Shown here: piece after piece, positions 51,616-60,029 of the stretch
Layout of the letters: the number at the start of each line of letters is the position of its first letter
Numbering within the stretch: position 1 is the stretch's first letter
Assembly: GCA_029260765.1 (NCBI GenBank)
Contig: JAJDCP010000091.1
Coordinates: 95,679-159,678, forward strand
Source: Planctomycetota bacterium
Lineage (GTDB): Bacteria; Planctomycetota; J058; JAJDCP01
DNA length: 64,000 nucleotides
Reading direction: 5' to 3'
Position numbers and translations under genes: made by a program
The notes under the pieces: model-generated
Database searches by the model: none
Seen by the model: only the letters and a program-made list of their open reading frames with translations
Told to the model about the DNA's origin: nothing

Positions 51616-52386
51616 TCAGGAAGTCGGAGCGCTCCATCGCAAGTCCCAGCCTTGCAAGGGCTTGAGCTGGGTGTGCAGGGTCAGGTCGAGATGCAGGGGA
51701 GTCAGGCTGGCGTAGCCCTGATCGACGGCATTGCAGTCGGAGCCGGGCAGATCCGCAAAGCCGATGTCTGGACCGCCGATCCAGTAGTAGTCGCGCCCGC
51801 GCGGATCTTGCTTGACCACCACCTCACGGCTGTAGCGCCGCTTTCCCAGTGTGGTCAGCTGCAGCCCCTTGCTCACTTCATACTCGTGGGGCACGTTGAG
51901 GTTGAGCAGGCAGGCTTCGGGCAGCCCGTGCCTCATGATCTCGCGGCCGACCTGCACGGCGAGCGCGGCGGCGCCTTCGACTCCCCGCGTGGTGCGCCCG
52001 GAGAGGCTGACGGCCAGGCTGGGAACCTCGAGCAGCGTGCCCTCCATCGCTGCGGCCACTGTGCCTGAGTAGGTGACATCGTCGCCGAGGTTGGGACCGA
52101 TGTTGATGCCCGATACCAGCATCGTGGCCGTGCGTGGGATCACATGGTTGATGCCCAGATAGACCGAATCGGTAGGCGAGCCAGAGCACCAGTAGCGGCG
52201 CTCGGCGTAGCTCTTCAGGCGCAATGGCTTGTGCAAAGAGATGGAGTGGCCCACGGCTGAGCGGGCGCGCTCCGGGGCGACCACCCAGACCTCGCCGAGC
52301 TCTTCGAGCGCGTCGGCCAGCACGTTGAGGCCGCGGGATAGATAGCCGTCGTCATTGCTCACGATGATCAGGGGTCTTTCGTCCAT
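51616..52386 (-). CDS. surE: 5'/3'-nucleotidase SurE
   Basis: This 256-residue SurE phosphatase removes the phosphate from 5'- or 3'-nucleotides in the cytoplasm. The metal-binding signature VSNDDGYLSRG is at the N-terminus, followed by VVAPERARSAVGHSISLHKPL, CSGSPTDSV, VSGINIGPNLGDDVTYSGTVAAAMEG, and the C-terminal PLHLDLT. All metal and phosphate ligands expected (Asp-Asp, Ser, Asn) are visible. The ATG at 52386 follows GAGG. It begins 8 bp after the stop of the small membrane protein gene upstream, so the two are coupled. Confidence 0.95.
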   Translation of the reverse strand: MDERPLIIVSNDDGYLSRGLNVLADALEELGEVWVVAPERARSAVGHSISLHKPLRLKSYAERRYWCSGSPTDSVYLGINHVIPRTATMLVSGINIGPNLGDDVTYSGTVAAAMEGTLLEVPSLAVSLSGRTTRGVEGAAALAVQVGREIMRHGLPEACLLNLNVPHEYEVSKGLQLTTLGKRRYSREVVVKQDPRGRDYYWIGGPDIGFADLPGSDCNAVDQGYASLTPLHLDLTLHTQLKPLQGWDLRWSAPTS

Positions 52387-52394
52387 GCTTTGCC

Positions 52395-52937
52395 TCAACG
52401 AATGGGGGATTTCTGCCGGCGGTCCGTGATGGCTCCCGTCAGCGGCTCAAGGTATAGCTGGGTACCCACGGCTCCGACCACCTCGGCGCTCTCGCCGTCG
52501 ATGTGCAACCAGCCGTCGTGGATCGCAAACGGGATGCCGGCCAGCTCTGCCTGCAGCCGTGCACCGTCGGCCTGGAGATGCAGCGTGCCATCGCCGCCGG
52601 ACAGCGAGCTTCGTTGGCCGCCCTCGGATGGCAACTTGACGACCGTCTGGGTTTGGCCATTGCAAGCCACACCGGGCACGACCAGCCGCACCGTGCCCAG
52701 CTCGACGGCCGTGTCCCCGCCCACCCCGAAGAGTACGACATCGAAGCAATGCTGGTCAGCCTGGCCATTCCAACCCGAGATGAACTGGGAGCGAGCACGC
52801 CAGGACCACTTGAGCCACTCTTCAGGAGTCAGCGAACGCTCTGGGCTCAACAGACCCCAGCCGATGACGCTCGCGAGCAGCAGAAACAAAAGCAACAGGA
52901 GGACGAACAGGGTCTTGAAGCGCGGCTTGCTGGCCAT
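52395..52937 (-). CDS. Small single-pass membrane protein
   Basis: This 180-residue protein has one N-terminal membrane segment (FKTLFVLLLLLFLLLASVIGWGL), then a stretch with a SLTPEEWLKW helix and a beta-rich outer part (VVLFGVGGDTAVELGTVRLVV, GTLHLQADGARLQAELAG, WLHIDGESAEVVG). No family is recognised. It probably has the outer domain outside the cytoplasmic membrane. It is followed by surE at 8 bp and preceded by the FGE-like gene at 51 bp, both on the same strand, so it belongs to the same transcript. Confidence 0.75.
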   Translation of the reverse strand: MASKPRFKTLFVLLLLLFLLLASVIGWGLLSPERSLTPEEWLKWSWRARSQFISGWNGQADQHCFDVVLFGVGGDTAVELGTVRLVVPGVACNGQTQTVVKLPSEGGQRSSLSGGDGTLHLQADGARLQAELAGIPFAIHDGWLHIDGESAEVVGAVGTQLYLEPLTGAITDRRQKSPIR

Positions 52938-52988
52938 CGAAACTCCCGGCGCGGCAAGCTTCTGGTTGTAGGCATTGGCCGCAGGCTG

Positions 52989-53777
52989 TCAAGGGTCGGC
53001 TGCCAGGCGGAAGCCGGTGCTGCCGGTCTTCTGGCCCGGTAGCAGCTCGAGCTCAAGCTCGATTCCCAGCTCCGGCGTGCCCCAGAAGCCGCCGCGCAGC
53101 TTGCCGTCGGCGCACCACTCCCAGACATTGCCGAGCATGTCGAAGCAGCCGTGGGGCGTGCGCCCCCGCTCGGCCACCGGCTCGGGGTGGCTGCGCCGGG
53201 ACTCGCCGTAGACCGCGCGCCCCTGCGGGTGGATGCGGTCTCCCCAGGGCAAGCGGCGGCCATCGTCGTCGCCGCGGGCCGCGCGCAGCCACTCGTGGGC
53301 CGTCGGCAGGCGCTTGCCGGCCCAGCGGGCGAAGCCCTGGACGTCTTCGAACCCGACCCACACCACCGGCTGTTGCAGCATGTCGGCCCGCAGGTTGCGC
53401 AGGTGTTGGGGGGTGTTGGAGCTGCCACGGTCGTCGAGGTAGGCGAGGTAGGCCTGGTTGGTGACCGGCATGATGTCGATGCGGTAGGGGTCGGTGGAAA
53501 CCTGCTGGCCGCCGAGCTCGAAGCTGCCGGCAGGAATCTCGGCCATCGCGCCACTGATCGGACGCCGGGGGACGTGCAGCCGCGGGGGGGCTGCGACGCA
53601 GGCCGCGGTTGCGGCCGCGGCTTGTGGGGCTGCGGGGGCCGGAGAAGGTGCTGCGCCCTTCGGGGCTGTGCGGGTTGCGGACTGCGGCAGGCCCCGCTGC
53701 CAGAGCCCCAGCACATAGCCGAAGTAGCCGGAGAGGCCGGTGGTGGCCGCCAGCAGCAGCCAGTCGTTGTGTTGCAT
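52989..53777 (-). CDS. Formylglycine-generating-enzyme-like protein, membrane-anchored
   Basis: This 262-residue protein has an N-terminal membrane or signal segment (WLLLAATTGLSGYFGYVLGLW), an Ala/Pro-rich linker (about 30-75), and an FGE-sulfatase (SUMF1-like, C-type-lectin-fold) domain (about 80-262): IPAGSFELGG, MPVTNQAYLAYL, WVGFEDVQGFARWAGKRLPTAHEWLRAARG, LPWGD, DMLGNVWEWCADG and the final STGFRL. The two Cys pairs of copper-binding true FGEs are not seen (only Cys in WEWCADG and PHGCFDM), so conversion of a sulfatase Cys to formylglycine is doubtful. No sulfatase gene is in the window. The start (53777) lacks a strong ribosome binding site. Probably first gene of the minus-strand run. 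Confidence 0.82.
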   Translation of the reverse strand: MQHNDWLLLAATTGLSGYFGYVLGLWQRGLPQSATRTAPKGAAPSPAPAAPQAAAATAACVAAPPRLHVPRRPISGAMAEIPAGSFELGGQQVSTDPYRIDIMPVTNQAYLAYLDDRGSSNTPQHLRNLRADMLQQPVVWVGFEDVQGFARWAGKRLPTAHEWLRAARGDDDGRRLPWGDRIHPQGRAVYGESRRSHPEPVAERGRTPHGCFDMLGNVWEWCADGKLRGGFWGTPELGIELELELLPGQKTGSTGFRLAADP

Positions 53778-53867
53778 GGTCGCGTCCCGGGAGTGTCTCT
53801 TTATCAATCATCGGTCGTTGGCAGGGGGAACTTCGATGGGTTCCTGGGGAGCCGTCGTGACCGGGTC

Positions 53868-53915
53868 CTTGCGCCTTTTCTTTGCGGCTTGGCGCCTTTG
53901 CGCGAGAATTTTTTC
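53868..53915. repeat. Cgcaaag-type dispersed repeat C, copy 1
   Basis: This stretch reads ttgcgcc..ctttgcggc..ggcgcctttgcgcgag. The same words occur at 55317-55340, 56725-56759 and, inverted, at 56830-56860. Such Cgcaaag repeats are scattered between genes in many GC-rich bacteria. Confidence 0.75.
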
Positions 53916-53964
53916 CGGACGTGACCAGCGACGATGTCGAAGAGCTGATTGACAACCTCCCCGG

Positions 53965-53984
53965 CTGACGGATCCGGGCTAGAG
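53965..53984. repeat. Solitary copy of the repeat A terminal sequence
   Basis: CTGACGGATCCGGGCTAGAG matches the right end of the MITE-like element (16643-16663). Its CTAG supplies the stop codon (TAG on the minus strand) of the adjacent ATPase gene. With about 20 bases the match could be chance. Confidence 0.4.
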
Positions 53985-55142
53985 CTTGGGGATCTCTTCG
54001 TGCAGCCTGGAAAAAGCCACGGCCCGGATACCGGACCCCATGGGAAAGCTGTGCTCGCCGGCATGGATGACGTCGAGTCTTTCAAGGCACAATGACATCA
54101 TGGCGGCGTGCATCGACCGGGTCCGTTTGGGGGCCGTTGTCCTTTTGATCTCGAAGGCCAGCCGTCTGCTTCCTCGTACGACGAGCAGGTCCAGCTCAGC
54201 GCCCGCATGGGTTGCCCAGAAAAAGCACTCGTCTGGGCGCGCTCCGAGATGGGACCGCAGCGCGTCCAGCACGAATCCTTCCCACGACGCCCCCACTTTT
54301 GGGTGGGAGAGCAACGCGTCGCGGCTATCGATTCCGAGCAGGCAATGCAGAATGCCGGCGTCGGCGATGTAGATCTTCGGGGCTTTGACCTGCCGTTTCT
54401 TGAGGTTCTCGAACCAGGGGGCCAGAGTCTGAACCACAAACGTCGATGCGAGCATGTCGAGGTAGCGCCGCACGCTCGAGGCCGAGATTCCAAATGCCCG
54501 CGCAAGCTCGGCTCCGTTCCATACCTGGCCGTGATAGTGGGCGAGCATCCGCCAGAAGCGGTGCAGGGTTGGAGCAGGCGTTCTGAAACCGAGTTGCGGC
54601 AAGTCCCTTTCGAGATAGGTTGCGATAAACCCTCGGCTCCAGTCGAACCCGGCCGCATCGGACTCGGCAAGGAACGCTCGTGGGAAGCCACCACGCAACC
54701 AGAGTCGGGCTGACGAGATATGCGCGACTTCGTCAAGTTTGAAGCCTTCGAGGTAGTGGAAGGCGATCCTCCCGGCAAGGGACTCGGAGCTCTGACGCAG
54801 TAGCTCGGGGGACGCGCTGCCGAGGATCAGGAAGCGTGTGGTAGCACCTGCACGGTCGACAAGTACCCGGAGCACCGGAAAGAGTTCGGGACGGCGCTGC
54901 ACCTCGTCGATGACGACCAGCCCCTCCAGCTCTGCAAGGGCCAGTTTGGGCTCTTCGAGACGCGCCAGATCGTCGGGGTCTTCGAGGTCGAAGCGCGTCG
55001 CGGAAGGGAAAGCGCGCATCAGCTCCCGCGAGAGCGTGGTCTTGCCGACCTGGCGGGCGCCCAGAATGGCGACAACGGGATTCCGCTGGAGAAGTGTTTC
55101 GACCGTGGCACGATGCCGCGAGCGGACAATGTGCGTACTCAT
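53979..55142 (-). CDS. AAA ATPase with DUF4143 domain
   Basis: This 387-residue protein of a very widespread but poorly understood family has an N-terminal AAA P-loop domain (Walker A LGARQVGKTTL, Walker B GLVVIDEVQRRP, sensor LGSASPELL) and a C-terminal DUF4143 domain. The latter has a winged-helix-like part (ELARAFGISASSVRRYLDML) and a nuclease-like fold ending (ECFFWATHAGAELDLLVVRGSRRLAFEIKRT), where the E/D-x-K residues of a PD-(D/E)xK site are visible (AELDLLV, EIK). Such genes often behave like mobile accessory or antitoxin-like genes. It lies between dispersed repeats in an accessory region. The ATG at 55142 begins the conserved part. Confidence 0.9.
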   Translation of the reverse strand: MSTHIVRSRHRATVETLLQRNPVVAILGARQVGKTTLSRELMRAFPSATRFDLEDPDDLARLEEPKLALAELEGLVVIDEVQRRPELFPVLRVLVDRAGATTRFLILGSASPELLRQSSESLAGRIAFHYLEGFKLDEVAHISSARLWLRGGFPRAFLAESDAAGFDWSRGFIATYLERDLPQLGFRTPAPTLHRFWRMLAHYHGQVWNGAELARAFGISASSVRRYLDMLASTFVVQTLAPWFENLKKRQVKAPKIYIADAGILHCLLGIDSRDALLSHPKVGASWEGFVLDALRSHLGARPDECFFWATHAGAELDLLVVRGSRRLAFEIKRTTAPKRTRSMHAAMMSLCLERLDVIHAGEHSFPMGSGIRAVAFSRLHEEIPKL

Positions 55143-55316
55143 GCTTGAAATATGCGCATCGGGCGCTCGAATTTCAAGGATAAAGTGCCTCTTGATGGGC
55201 GGCGCGGCAGCTTCCAACTCTCCCTCGCGCCCAAGGACCTCCCGGGCAGACACGGCTGTCTGGACCAGGCAGTGCCCATCGAGGCTGTGGTTGCCATCCT
55301 CCGGGAGAAAAGGAGA

Positions 55317-55340
55317 GTCTCGCGCCAAGGCGCAAAGCTG
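55317..55340. repeat. Cgcaaag-type dispersed repeat C, copy 2
   Basis: The words ctcgcgccaaggcgcaaagc lie in the 272-bp gap between the ATPase gene start and the end of the duplicated-domain secreted protein gene. Nothing else is recognised in this gap, which should hold the ATPase promoter. Confidence 0.65.
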
Positions 55341-55414
55341 GAGAAGGTGTTCCCGTCCTGGCTCGTTGGTGCACAGAGTGCGCGCGGGTTCAGACCGGAC
55401 CCGACCGGGGCGGA

Positions 55415-56482
55415 TCAGTCACCAGATACAGTAATTCTTTTTACGACCGTAGGCCTCAGTAAACGCGGCGGATCCACACTCTTGTCCCAGTATGGCTCTG
55501 CTGCCAACCTCAGGGTGTATTCACCAGCGGGGAGTCCCGGCAACTCGAAATACCCTATCACATGCTTGGGAGGTATTTCGCCCGCGTCTCGCGCGGCCGC
55601 CCTTACCCGTGGGATCATTGTGATTGTCTGTTCAACCGTCTCCACATGGACGGTGTCAAACACCATTGTGGTGTTCTGGCTCCCAAGCAGATACAAGACC
55701 TCGAATGGCTGGTTTTCTTGAATCGTCTCGTCCCTGATAGCGAAATCGTATACCGCAGGGACTCTCGATTCTCCTGCTTGATGAAGATCTTCGGCAGCAT
55801 GATTCGGAATAACACCAAAAACCGACGCGTTGCCGTACTCCTGTATATGCTCAAAGATGGCTCCTCTTCCTTGGGGCCAGCTGTCATGATACGCAGGCCA
55901 GTCTTCGTAGTATCCAGACTCGACGGCCACAGGTTCTTCAACCTGATGATCGGCTTCTGAGCCCAGAACGCTTACGGCCTTTTGGCAGACTCTTCTTTTC
56001 TCATAAGGGCTTGTCAACGCCGTTCTAATGATATAACTACCCGCGTCCAGGCCGTTGAGCTCAAACTTGACAACATTAGTAATTAGCACTAGCCTGATTA
56101 TCTGGCTCTCCGCCCTAATGAGTGGCTCCAGCGTGACAACATTGCTATCATAGCTTACGAGGATCGAATCCAAGACTTCACCTCCACCCCGCCCAACCAG
56201 CATCAGTATCTCGACAGGCTCGCCCTCCAGGACAACAGCATTGTCAACCCTGAAGTCAAAGCAAAGTTCGCTCTTGTATGGTGCTGAAGCGTGGGGGAAT
56301 TCCTCTTCGGTGTAAACACGCAAGGTGTCATAAACATGGTTCCAGATGTGATACCTTCCCGCCTCAACGACCTCGAAGCCTTCGAGCTCTGAATCCTGTA
56401 TGGGAGTTAGCGAAGGTTCACTCTGTGCGGCGACGGGACGAAGGGATAGGCAGACAAGAAACAAAGCACCCAAGATTCTCAT
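55415..56482 (-). CDS. Secreted protein with duplicated beta-rich domain
   Basis: This 355-residue protein has a signal peptide (RILGALFLVCLSLRPVAAQ). The mature part is two copies of one domain (about 35-155 and 195-340). Each starts with E-(A/S)-G-x-Y, has (F/Y)DF-x-(V/I)-x(4,5)-(V/I)-x-E-x-(E/Q)-P-(V/F)-E-(I/V)-L-x-L and ends in a D/P-AG-(S/E)-Y-x-(I/L)-R strand pair (NGLDAGSYIIRTA and PGLPAGEYTLRLA). This looks like an immunoglobulin-like fold. No family recognised. The DNA is visibly AT-richer and uses different codons from the flanking genes, a sign of recent transfer. The ATG at 56482 begins the signal peptide. Confidence 0.75.
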   Translation of the reverse strand: MRILGALFLVCLSLRPVAAQSEPSLTPIQDSELEGFEVVEAGRYHIWNHVYDTLRVYTEEEFPHASAPYKSELCFDFRVDNAVVLEGEPVEILMLVGRGGGEVLDSILVSYDSNVVTLEPLIRAESQIIRLVLITNVVKFELNGLDAGSYIIRTALTSPYEKRRVCQKAVSVLGSEADHQVEEPVAVESGYYEDWPAYHDSWPQGRGAIFEHIQEYGNASVFGVIPNHAAEDLHQAGESRVPAVYDFAIRDETIQENQPFEVLYLLGSQNTTMVFDTVHVETVEQTITMIPRVRAAARDAGEIPPKHVIGYFELPGLPAGEYTLRLAAEPYWDKSVDPPRLLRPTVVKRITVSGD

Positions 56483-56724
56483 GATCAGCGGATCGCTCCA
56501 TTCTCGCGGGACAGGGAACTTCACCTTGCGAGAGTTGTCGTTACTCTTCAACAACAAAAAACCTCAGCGAGGCGCGATCGGTCTTCCTGTGGGGGTCTTA
56601 GGGGATGGATGCGCAAGAGCTTCGGTGAGGATTGCAGAGACCAGGGTACCGCCAGCCTTGGAGGAATCCCCGATGCCCGGTGCTCGGAGGATGGGAGCTC
56701 GCTCAGCCGAACCTCGCGCCTCTC

Positions 56725-56860
56725 CCTTTGCGCCTTTGCGCGAGGTTTCTTTGGACGAGATCAGCGCTACCTTGTCGCGATGCTTTTCCGCTACCAGCCG
56801 CGAGTTGCTAGCCTCGGGAAGAAGAAGATTCTCACGCAAAGGCGCAAAGCCGCAAAGCTG
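56725..56860. repeat. Inverted pair of Cgcaaag-type repeats (repeat C, copies 3 and 4)
   Basis: Copy 3 (56725-56759, ctttgcgcctttgcgcgag...ttggacgagatc) and copy 4 (56830-56860, ctcacgcaaaggcgcaaag) face each other across about 70 bp. Copy 3 shares with copy 1 (53868-53915) the downstream words ggacg.ga.cagcg, so the repeat unit is longer than the Cgcaaag core. They occupy most of the 391-bp gap (56483-56873), where no gene is seen. Confidence 0.75.
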
Positions 56861-56873
56861 AAGGGGGGCCACA

Positions 56874-57155
56874 TCAGCCGATGAGGTTTGTCCGAAGCGT
56901 CCACCCCCCGCCTAAAAAGCCCTCAAACAACCGCTGGAATTCCTCTCCCGCAAACGCCGGTTCCTCATCCCGCAAGCCACGCACATCGTCCCGCAGGGCC
57001 CCGAGTTGCGCCGCGGCTCCCGGTTCCGCCGCACGCGCTTCGAGCCGCGCGCCGCTACGCGCAGCGGCCAGCAGGTCGATGCCGTGGGGCTCATTTTGCA
57101 GCCCAAAGGCACGTTGGAAGCAACCGAAGGCGTGGCCGTGCAAGCGACCACCCAC
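56874..57155 (-). CDS. Possible small protein or gene fragment
   Basis: This 93-residue frame on the minus strand begins with GTG preceded by GGGAG. It reads as a coherent, Leu/Ala/Arg-rich helical protein (LQNEPHGIDLLAAARSGARLEARAAEPG...QLGALRDDVRGLRDE) ending FLGGGWTLRTNLIG. No family recognised. It lies divergent to the metallopeptidase-like gene, on very GC-rich DNA where long chance frames are common, so it may be a fragment of a lost gene or spurious. Confidence 0.35.
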   Translation of the reverse strand: MGGRLHGHAFGCFQRAFGLQNEPHGIDLLAAARSGARLEARAAEPGAAAQLGALRDDVRGLRDEEPAFAGEEFQRLFEGFLGGGWTLRTNLIG

Positions 57156-57223
57156 GCGCTCCCGGGCTCCCCCGCGCCCGGGCGATCGCGTACAGTGAAG
57201 AGCGTGCCACTGGGAGTCCTGCG

Positions 57224-58345
57224 ATGCGCTATCTGCTGTGGCTGTGCCTCGCGTGCGGCTGTACGAGTCCTACCTGGCTGCCCGACCCCGCGCAGGCCCG
57301 GGTCACCCGCCGCGAGCCGCTGTACGTCGTCGCGCCGCCGGGGCATCCGGCGCTGTTCGCCGAGCGCGTGCTCGACGTGCTCGAAGCGGGTCTGGCCCGC
57401 GCCGCTCCGCTCGGGCTCGCGCCGCGGCCCTTCGCCGCGGTCGTCCTCGAGCGCGAGGGCGGGAGCTACCTGCCGGGCCGGATGACCCTCGACGGCCGGA
57501 GCGTCGCCGCCTATCCCCTGCCGGTTCCGGCGGCCGCCGCGTTGGCCGGTGAGCACATCGCACCGGAGGTCATGCCGCTGGTCCTGCTCGAGGTGCACGA
57601 GCTCTTCCACGTGCTGTGCGAAGCCCAGCTCCGCCCGACCGTCTACCATCTGTGGCTCAACGAGGGCCTCGCCGAAATGCTCGCCTACCACACCGGACGC
57701 GAGCTCGCGCCCGACGGGCTGCGGGCCTACCTCGGGCAGCGGCTCGCCTCCCTCGACACGTTGCCCGCAGGCGGCACCGTCGACTTCCTGCGCTGGAGCC
57801 CGCCCGCGGAGGAGGCGCGCTTCGCGACGACGGCGCAGGACGGCAGCACCCTCCGCTTCGGATGGAGCTCGAACCGCGACCACGACGAGATGTCCGCGGC
57901 CGTCGAGAAGATGCGCGAGGCCGTCGCTTCCGGGGCGCTCGATGCGCGGGAATGGGCGGACGAGCGCGGCCTGTGGGACGAGTGGCTCGCGGTGTTGGCG
58001 AGCCCGCCCGGTGCGACGGAGATCGCCGTCGACAGCGGCGACCGCGAGCGCCGCTGGGGGGTCTACGCGCTGCTGCTTGCCTTCTTCCTCGAGGCCGAAG
58101 CCGCGGGCGCCGAGCTCGGTGCCTGGCTGACCTGGGCAGCGCCCGAAGAGGCCGACGCCGCCAAGGTCGAGATCGCGCCCGGCATGTGGGCGACCGTCGG
58201 CGGAAGCTCTCTGGCGCGCACCAACCGCGCCTTGCTCGACTACCTCAGCGAGGCCTGCGGGGAAGACCTGTACGCCCGGGCGCGGGCCTACCCGGTCGCC
58301 CGGGCGCGGAAGGTGCTCGCGCGCGCGCTCAGCGAGCTTCCCTGA
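57224..58345 (+). CDS. HExxH metallopeptidase-like lipoprotein
   Basis: This 373-residue protein has a short lipoprotein signal (RYLLWLCLACGC). The core has a zinc-protease motif, LEVHELFHVLCEA (HELFH), followed about 20 residues later by LWLNEGLAEMLAYH, whose NEGxxE supplies the third ligand as in gluzincins. It should be an outer-face zinc peptidase; the substrate is unknown and the rest of the protein is unlike common peptidase families. A Cys near residue 10-12 would be lipidated. The gene is markedly more GC-rich than its neighbours (third positions almost all G or C). The ATG at 57224 is in frame with a longer open region but is where the signal peptide begins. Confidence 0.8.
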   Translation: MRYLLWLCLACGCTSPTWLPDPAQARVTRREPLYVVAPPGHPALFAERVLDVLEAGLARAAPLGLAPRPFAAVVLEREGGSYLPGRMTLDGRSVAAYPLPVPAAAALAGEHIAPEVMPLVLLEVHELFHVLCEAQLRPTVYHLWLNEGLAEMLAYHTGRELAPDGLRAYLGQRLASLDTLPAGGTVDFLRWSPPAEEARFATTAQDGSTLRFGWSSNRDHDEMSAAVEKMREAVASGALDAREWADERGLWDEWLAVLASPPGATEIAVDSGDRERRWGVYALLLAFFLEAEAAGAELGAWLTWAAPEEADAAKVEIAPGMWATVGGSSLARTNRALLDYLSEACGEDLYARARAYPVARARKVLARALSELP

Positions 58346-58387
58346 AGCTCAGCGCGCCAGGCCTGAGCTGTGAACCTGAACGGCCGG

Positions 58388-58421
58388 GCGCTCAGCGGTT
58401 CGAAGGCATGGACCAGGCAGC
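58388..58421 (+). repeat. Dispersed repeat B, copy 2 (partial)
   Basis: The words gcgctcagcggttcgaaggcatggaccaggc match the central part of the repeat at 63815-63904 and of the minus-strand copy at 15255-15317. They are followed by a CTCCTCAGGAG palindrome where the other copies also have a palindrome. The gap lies between convergent genes. Confidence 0.65.
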
Positions 58422-58441
58422 TCCTCAGGAGGCATGGTCCT

Positions 58442-59503
58442 CTAGAGCCAGCCGCGGCGCTTGAAGTAGCCGAGCATCGCGAGGGCCATCACGGCCATGA
58501 CTCCGAGAAAAATGAAGTAGCTGTATCTGTATTGCAGCTCGGGCAGGTATTCGAAGTTCGTGCCGTAGATGCCGGCGATGAACGTCAGGGGGATGAAGAT
58601 CGCGGCGAAGATCGTCAAGACCTTCATGATGTCGTTCATCCGGTTGCTGACCGAAGAGTTGTAGATGTTGAGCTCGTCGGAGAGCATCTCCCTGTACGTG
58701 TCGATGGCGTCGGCGGCCTGGGTCGCAATGTCGTGCAGGTCCTTCAAGAACGGGCTGGTCTCCGGCCGGATCAGATCACTGTCGAGCTTGGAGAACTGCA
58801 TGATGGCTTCCCGGGCGGGTCGGACCGTCTTGCGGATGAAACTCAGCTCGCGCTTGAGGTCGTGGATCTTGCCCAGAACATCGGGCTTGGCATCGGACGA
58901 CAGCACCTCTACCTCCAGGTCCTCTACCTGGCTCCCCAGCCTCTCGACAATCTGGATGTAGTTGTCCGTCACGGCGTCGAGCAGAGCGTACGCGAGGTAG
59001 TCAGAACCCGAGATGCGGACGCGCCCCTGGCTTTTCCGGATGCGGTTGCGCACCGGCTCGAAGACGTCTCCAGGACGTTCCTGGAAGGTCAGCAAGAACG
59101 TCGGTCCGATCACCAGGCTCAGTTGTTCAGCGATCACGAGCCCCTCCTCCAGACGGAGCATCTTCACCACGATGAAGATCACGCCGTCGAACTCCTCGAG
59201 CTTGGGGCGTTGGCCCGTATTGAGAACGTCCTCGAGCAGCAGGGGATGCAGCCCGAAGGTCGTGCCGAGCTCGCGCATGCGCGGCGTGTCGTCGAGGCCG
59301 TTGATGTTGATCCACGACACCGAGTTGGACTTCAGCGCTTCGGCGCCGCTCTGGATGTCGCGCAGTTCCTCGTCCCTGAGGTGCTCGGTGTCGTAGTCGA
59401 TGAGCCGAATCTGCATCCCCTCGACCTTCTTGTCGCCGATGAAGACCAGGGAGCCCGGAGCAAGACCGATGCTCGCGTCTCTCTTCTTGAAGAACCTCGC
59501 CAT
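58442..59503 (-). CDS. corA: CorA-family divalent-cation transporter with a GTN signature
   Basis: This 353-residue protein has the full CorA fold: a cytoplasmic funnel (about 1-280; WININGLDDTPRMRELGTTFGLHPLLLEDVLN, then the long helix with LDAVTDNYIQIVERLGSQVEDLE) and two C-terminal membrane helices, KVLTIFAAIFIPLTFIAGIYG and YRYSYFIFLGVMAVMALAML. The selectivity loop between them, normally YGMN, reads YGTNFEYLPEL, with Met replaced by Thr. GMN binds hydrated Mg2+ in CorA; related ZntB zinc transporters carry GIN. The ion of this GTN form is uncertain. It is convergent with the metallopeptidase-like gene. Confidence 0.93.
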   Translation of the reverse strand: MARFFKKRDASIGLAPGSLVFIGDKKVEGMQIRLIDYDTEHLRDEELRDIQSGAEALKSNSVSWININGLDDTPRMRELGTTFGLHPLLLEDVLNTGQRPKLEEFDGVIFIVVKMLRLEEGLVIAEQLSLVIGPTFLLTFQERPGDVFEPVRNRIRKSQGRVRISGSDYLAYALLDAVTDNYIQIVERLGSQVEDLEVEVLSSDAKPDVLGKIHDLKRELSFIRKTVRPAREAIMQFSKLDSDLIRPETSPFLKDLHDIATQAADAIDTYREMLSDELNIYNSSVSNRMNDIMKVLTIFAAIFIPLTFIAGIYGTNFEYLPELQYRYSYFIFLGVMAVMALAMLGYFKRRGWL

Positions 59504-60029
59504 GGATCACCTCGTGTTTCAGGCCGCGTACGGCTCACTCATGGTACAGGCCGCGCAGTTTCTCGACCACGGCTGGATCGGCCGCCTGAAACACTGCCTG
59601 CAATGTGCTGACCCGCGAACGGGTCCACAGCAGGGAAGATGCGCCGGGCGTGCTGCGCCTGGCCGGCCTCCAGAGTCTGCACGCTTCACCTGTGGGAGCG
59701 ACGGGCCGCGTACACTGCCGCAGCCACGCAACATGGCCAGCCAACTTGAACCAGCCGATCAGTGCGATCCCCGACTTCGGCGTGCGCAAGCTGTTGGGTA
59801 GCGCGGGAGCCGCACAGCTCTGTGGCCGCCCGACCCGCCCTGCGCACACCGGCGGCGCCCGAGATGGGCTGGTGCGTCCGCTCTGCTCCCGTGGGCGGGG
59901 TTTTGGGGGGAGTTTGGTAATAGTCTAGTGTATTCGGTACGGTGGGTCGTGGGTCGTAGGTCGTTGGTGGCTGGGGGTAGAATCTCGATCCCCCGGGTCT
60001 TGCCAACATGCGACCGACGTGAAGAACAC
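59504..60029. other. Non-coding stretch between corA and the MscS-like gene
   Basis: These 526 bp lie between divergent genes. A minus-strand frame ends at 59535 with a protein-like tail (VFQAADPAVVEKLRGLYHE) but has no plausible beginning and may be a gene remnant. At 59941-59972 there is a GTCGTgGGTCGTaGGTCG short-repeat run. Promoters for both genes are expected here. Confidence 0.4.

Noticed and set aside
51476..51637. N-terminal extension of the kinase into the surE end
   Set aside because: The extension is Cys/Arg/Ser-rich with no homologous character and overlaps surE; the ATG at 51475 begins the recognised N-terminus.
59941..59972. GTCGT-type short repeat considered as a CRISPR or minisatellite
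   Set aside because: Only a few degenerate units of about 7-10 bases with no spacers.
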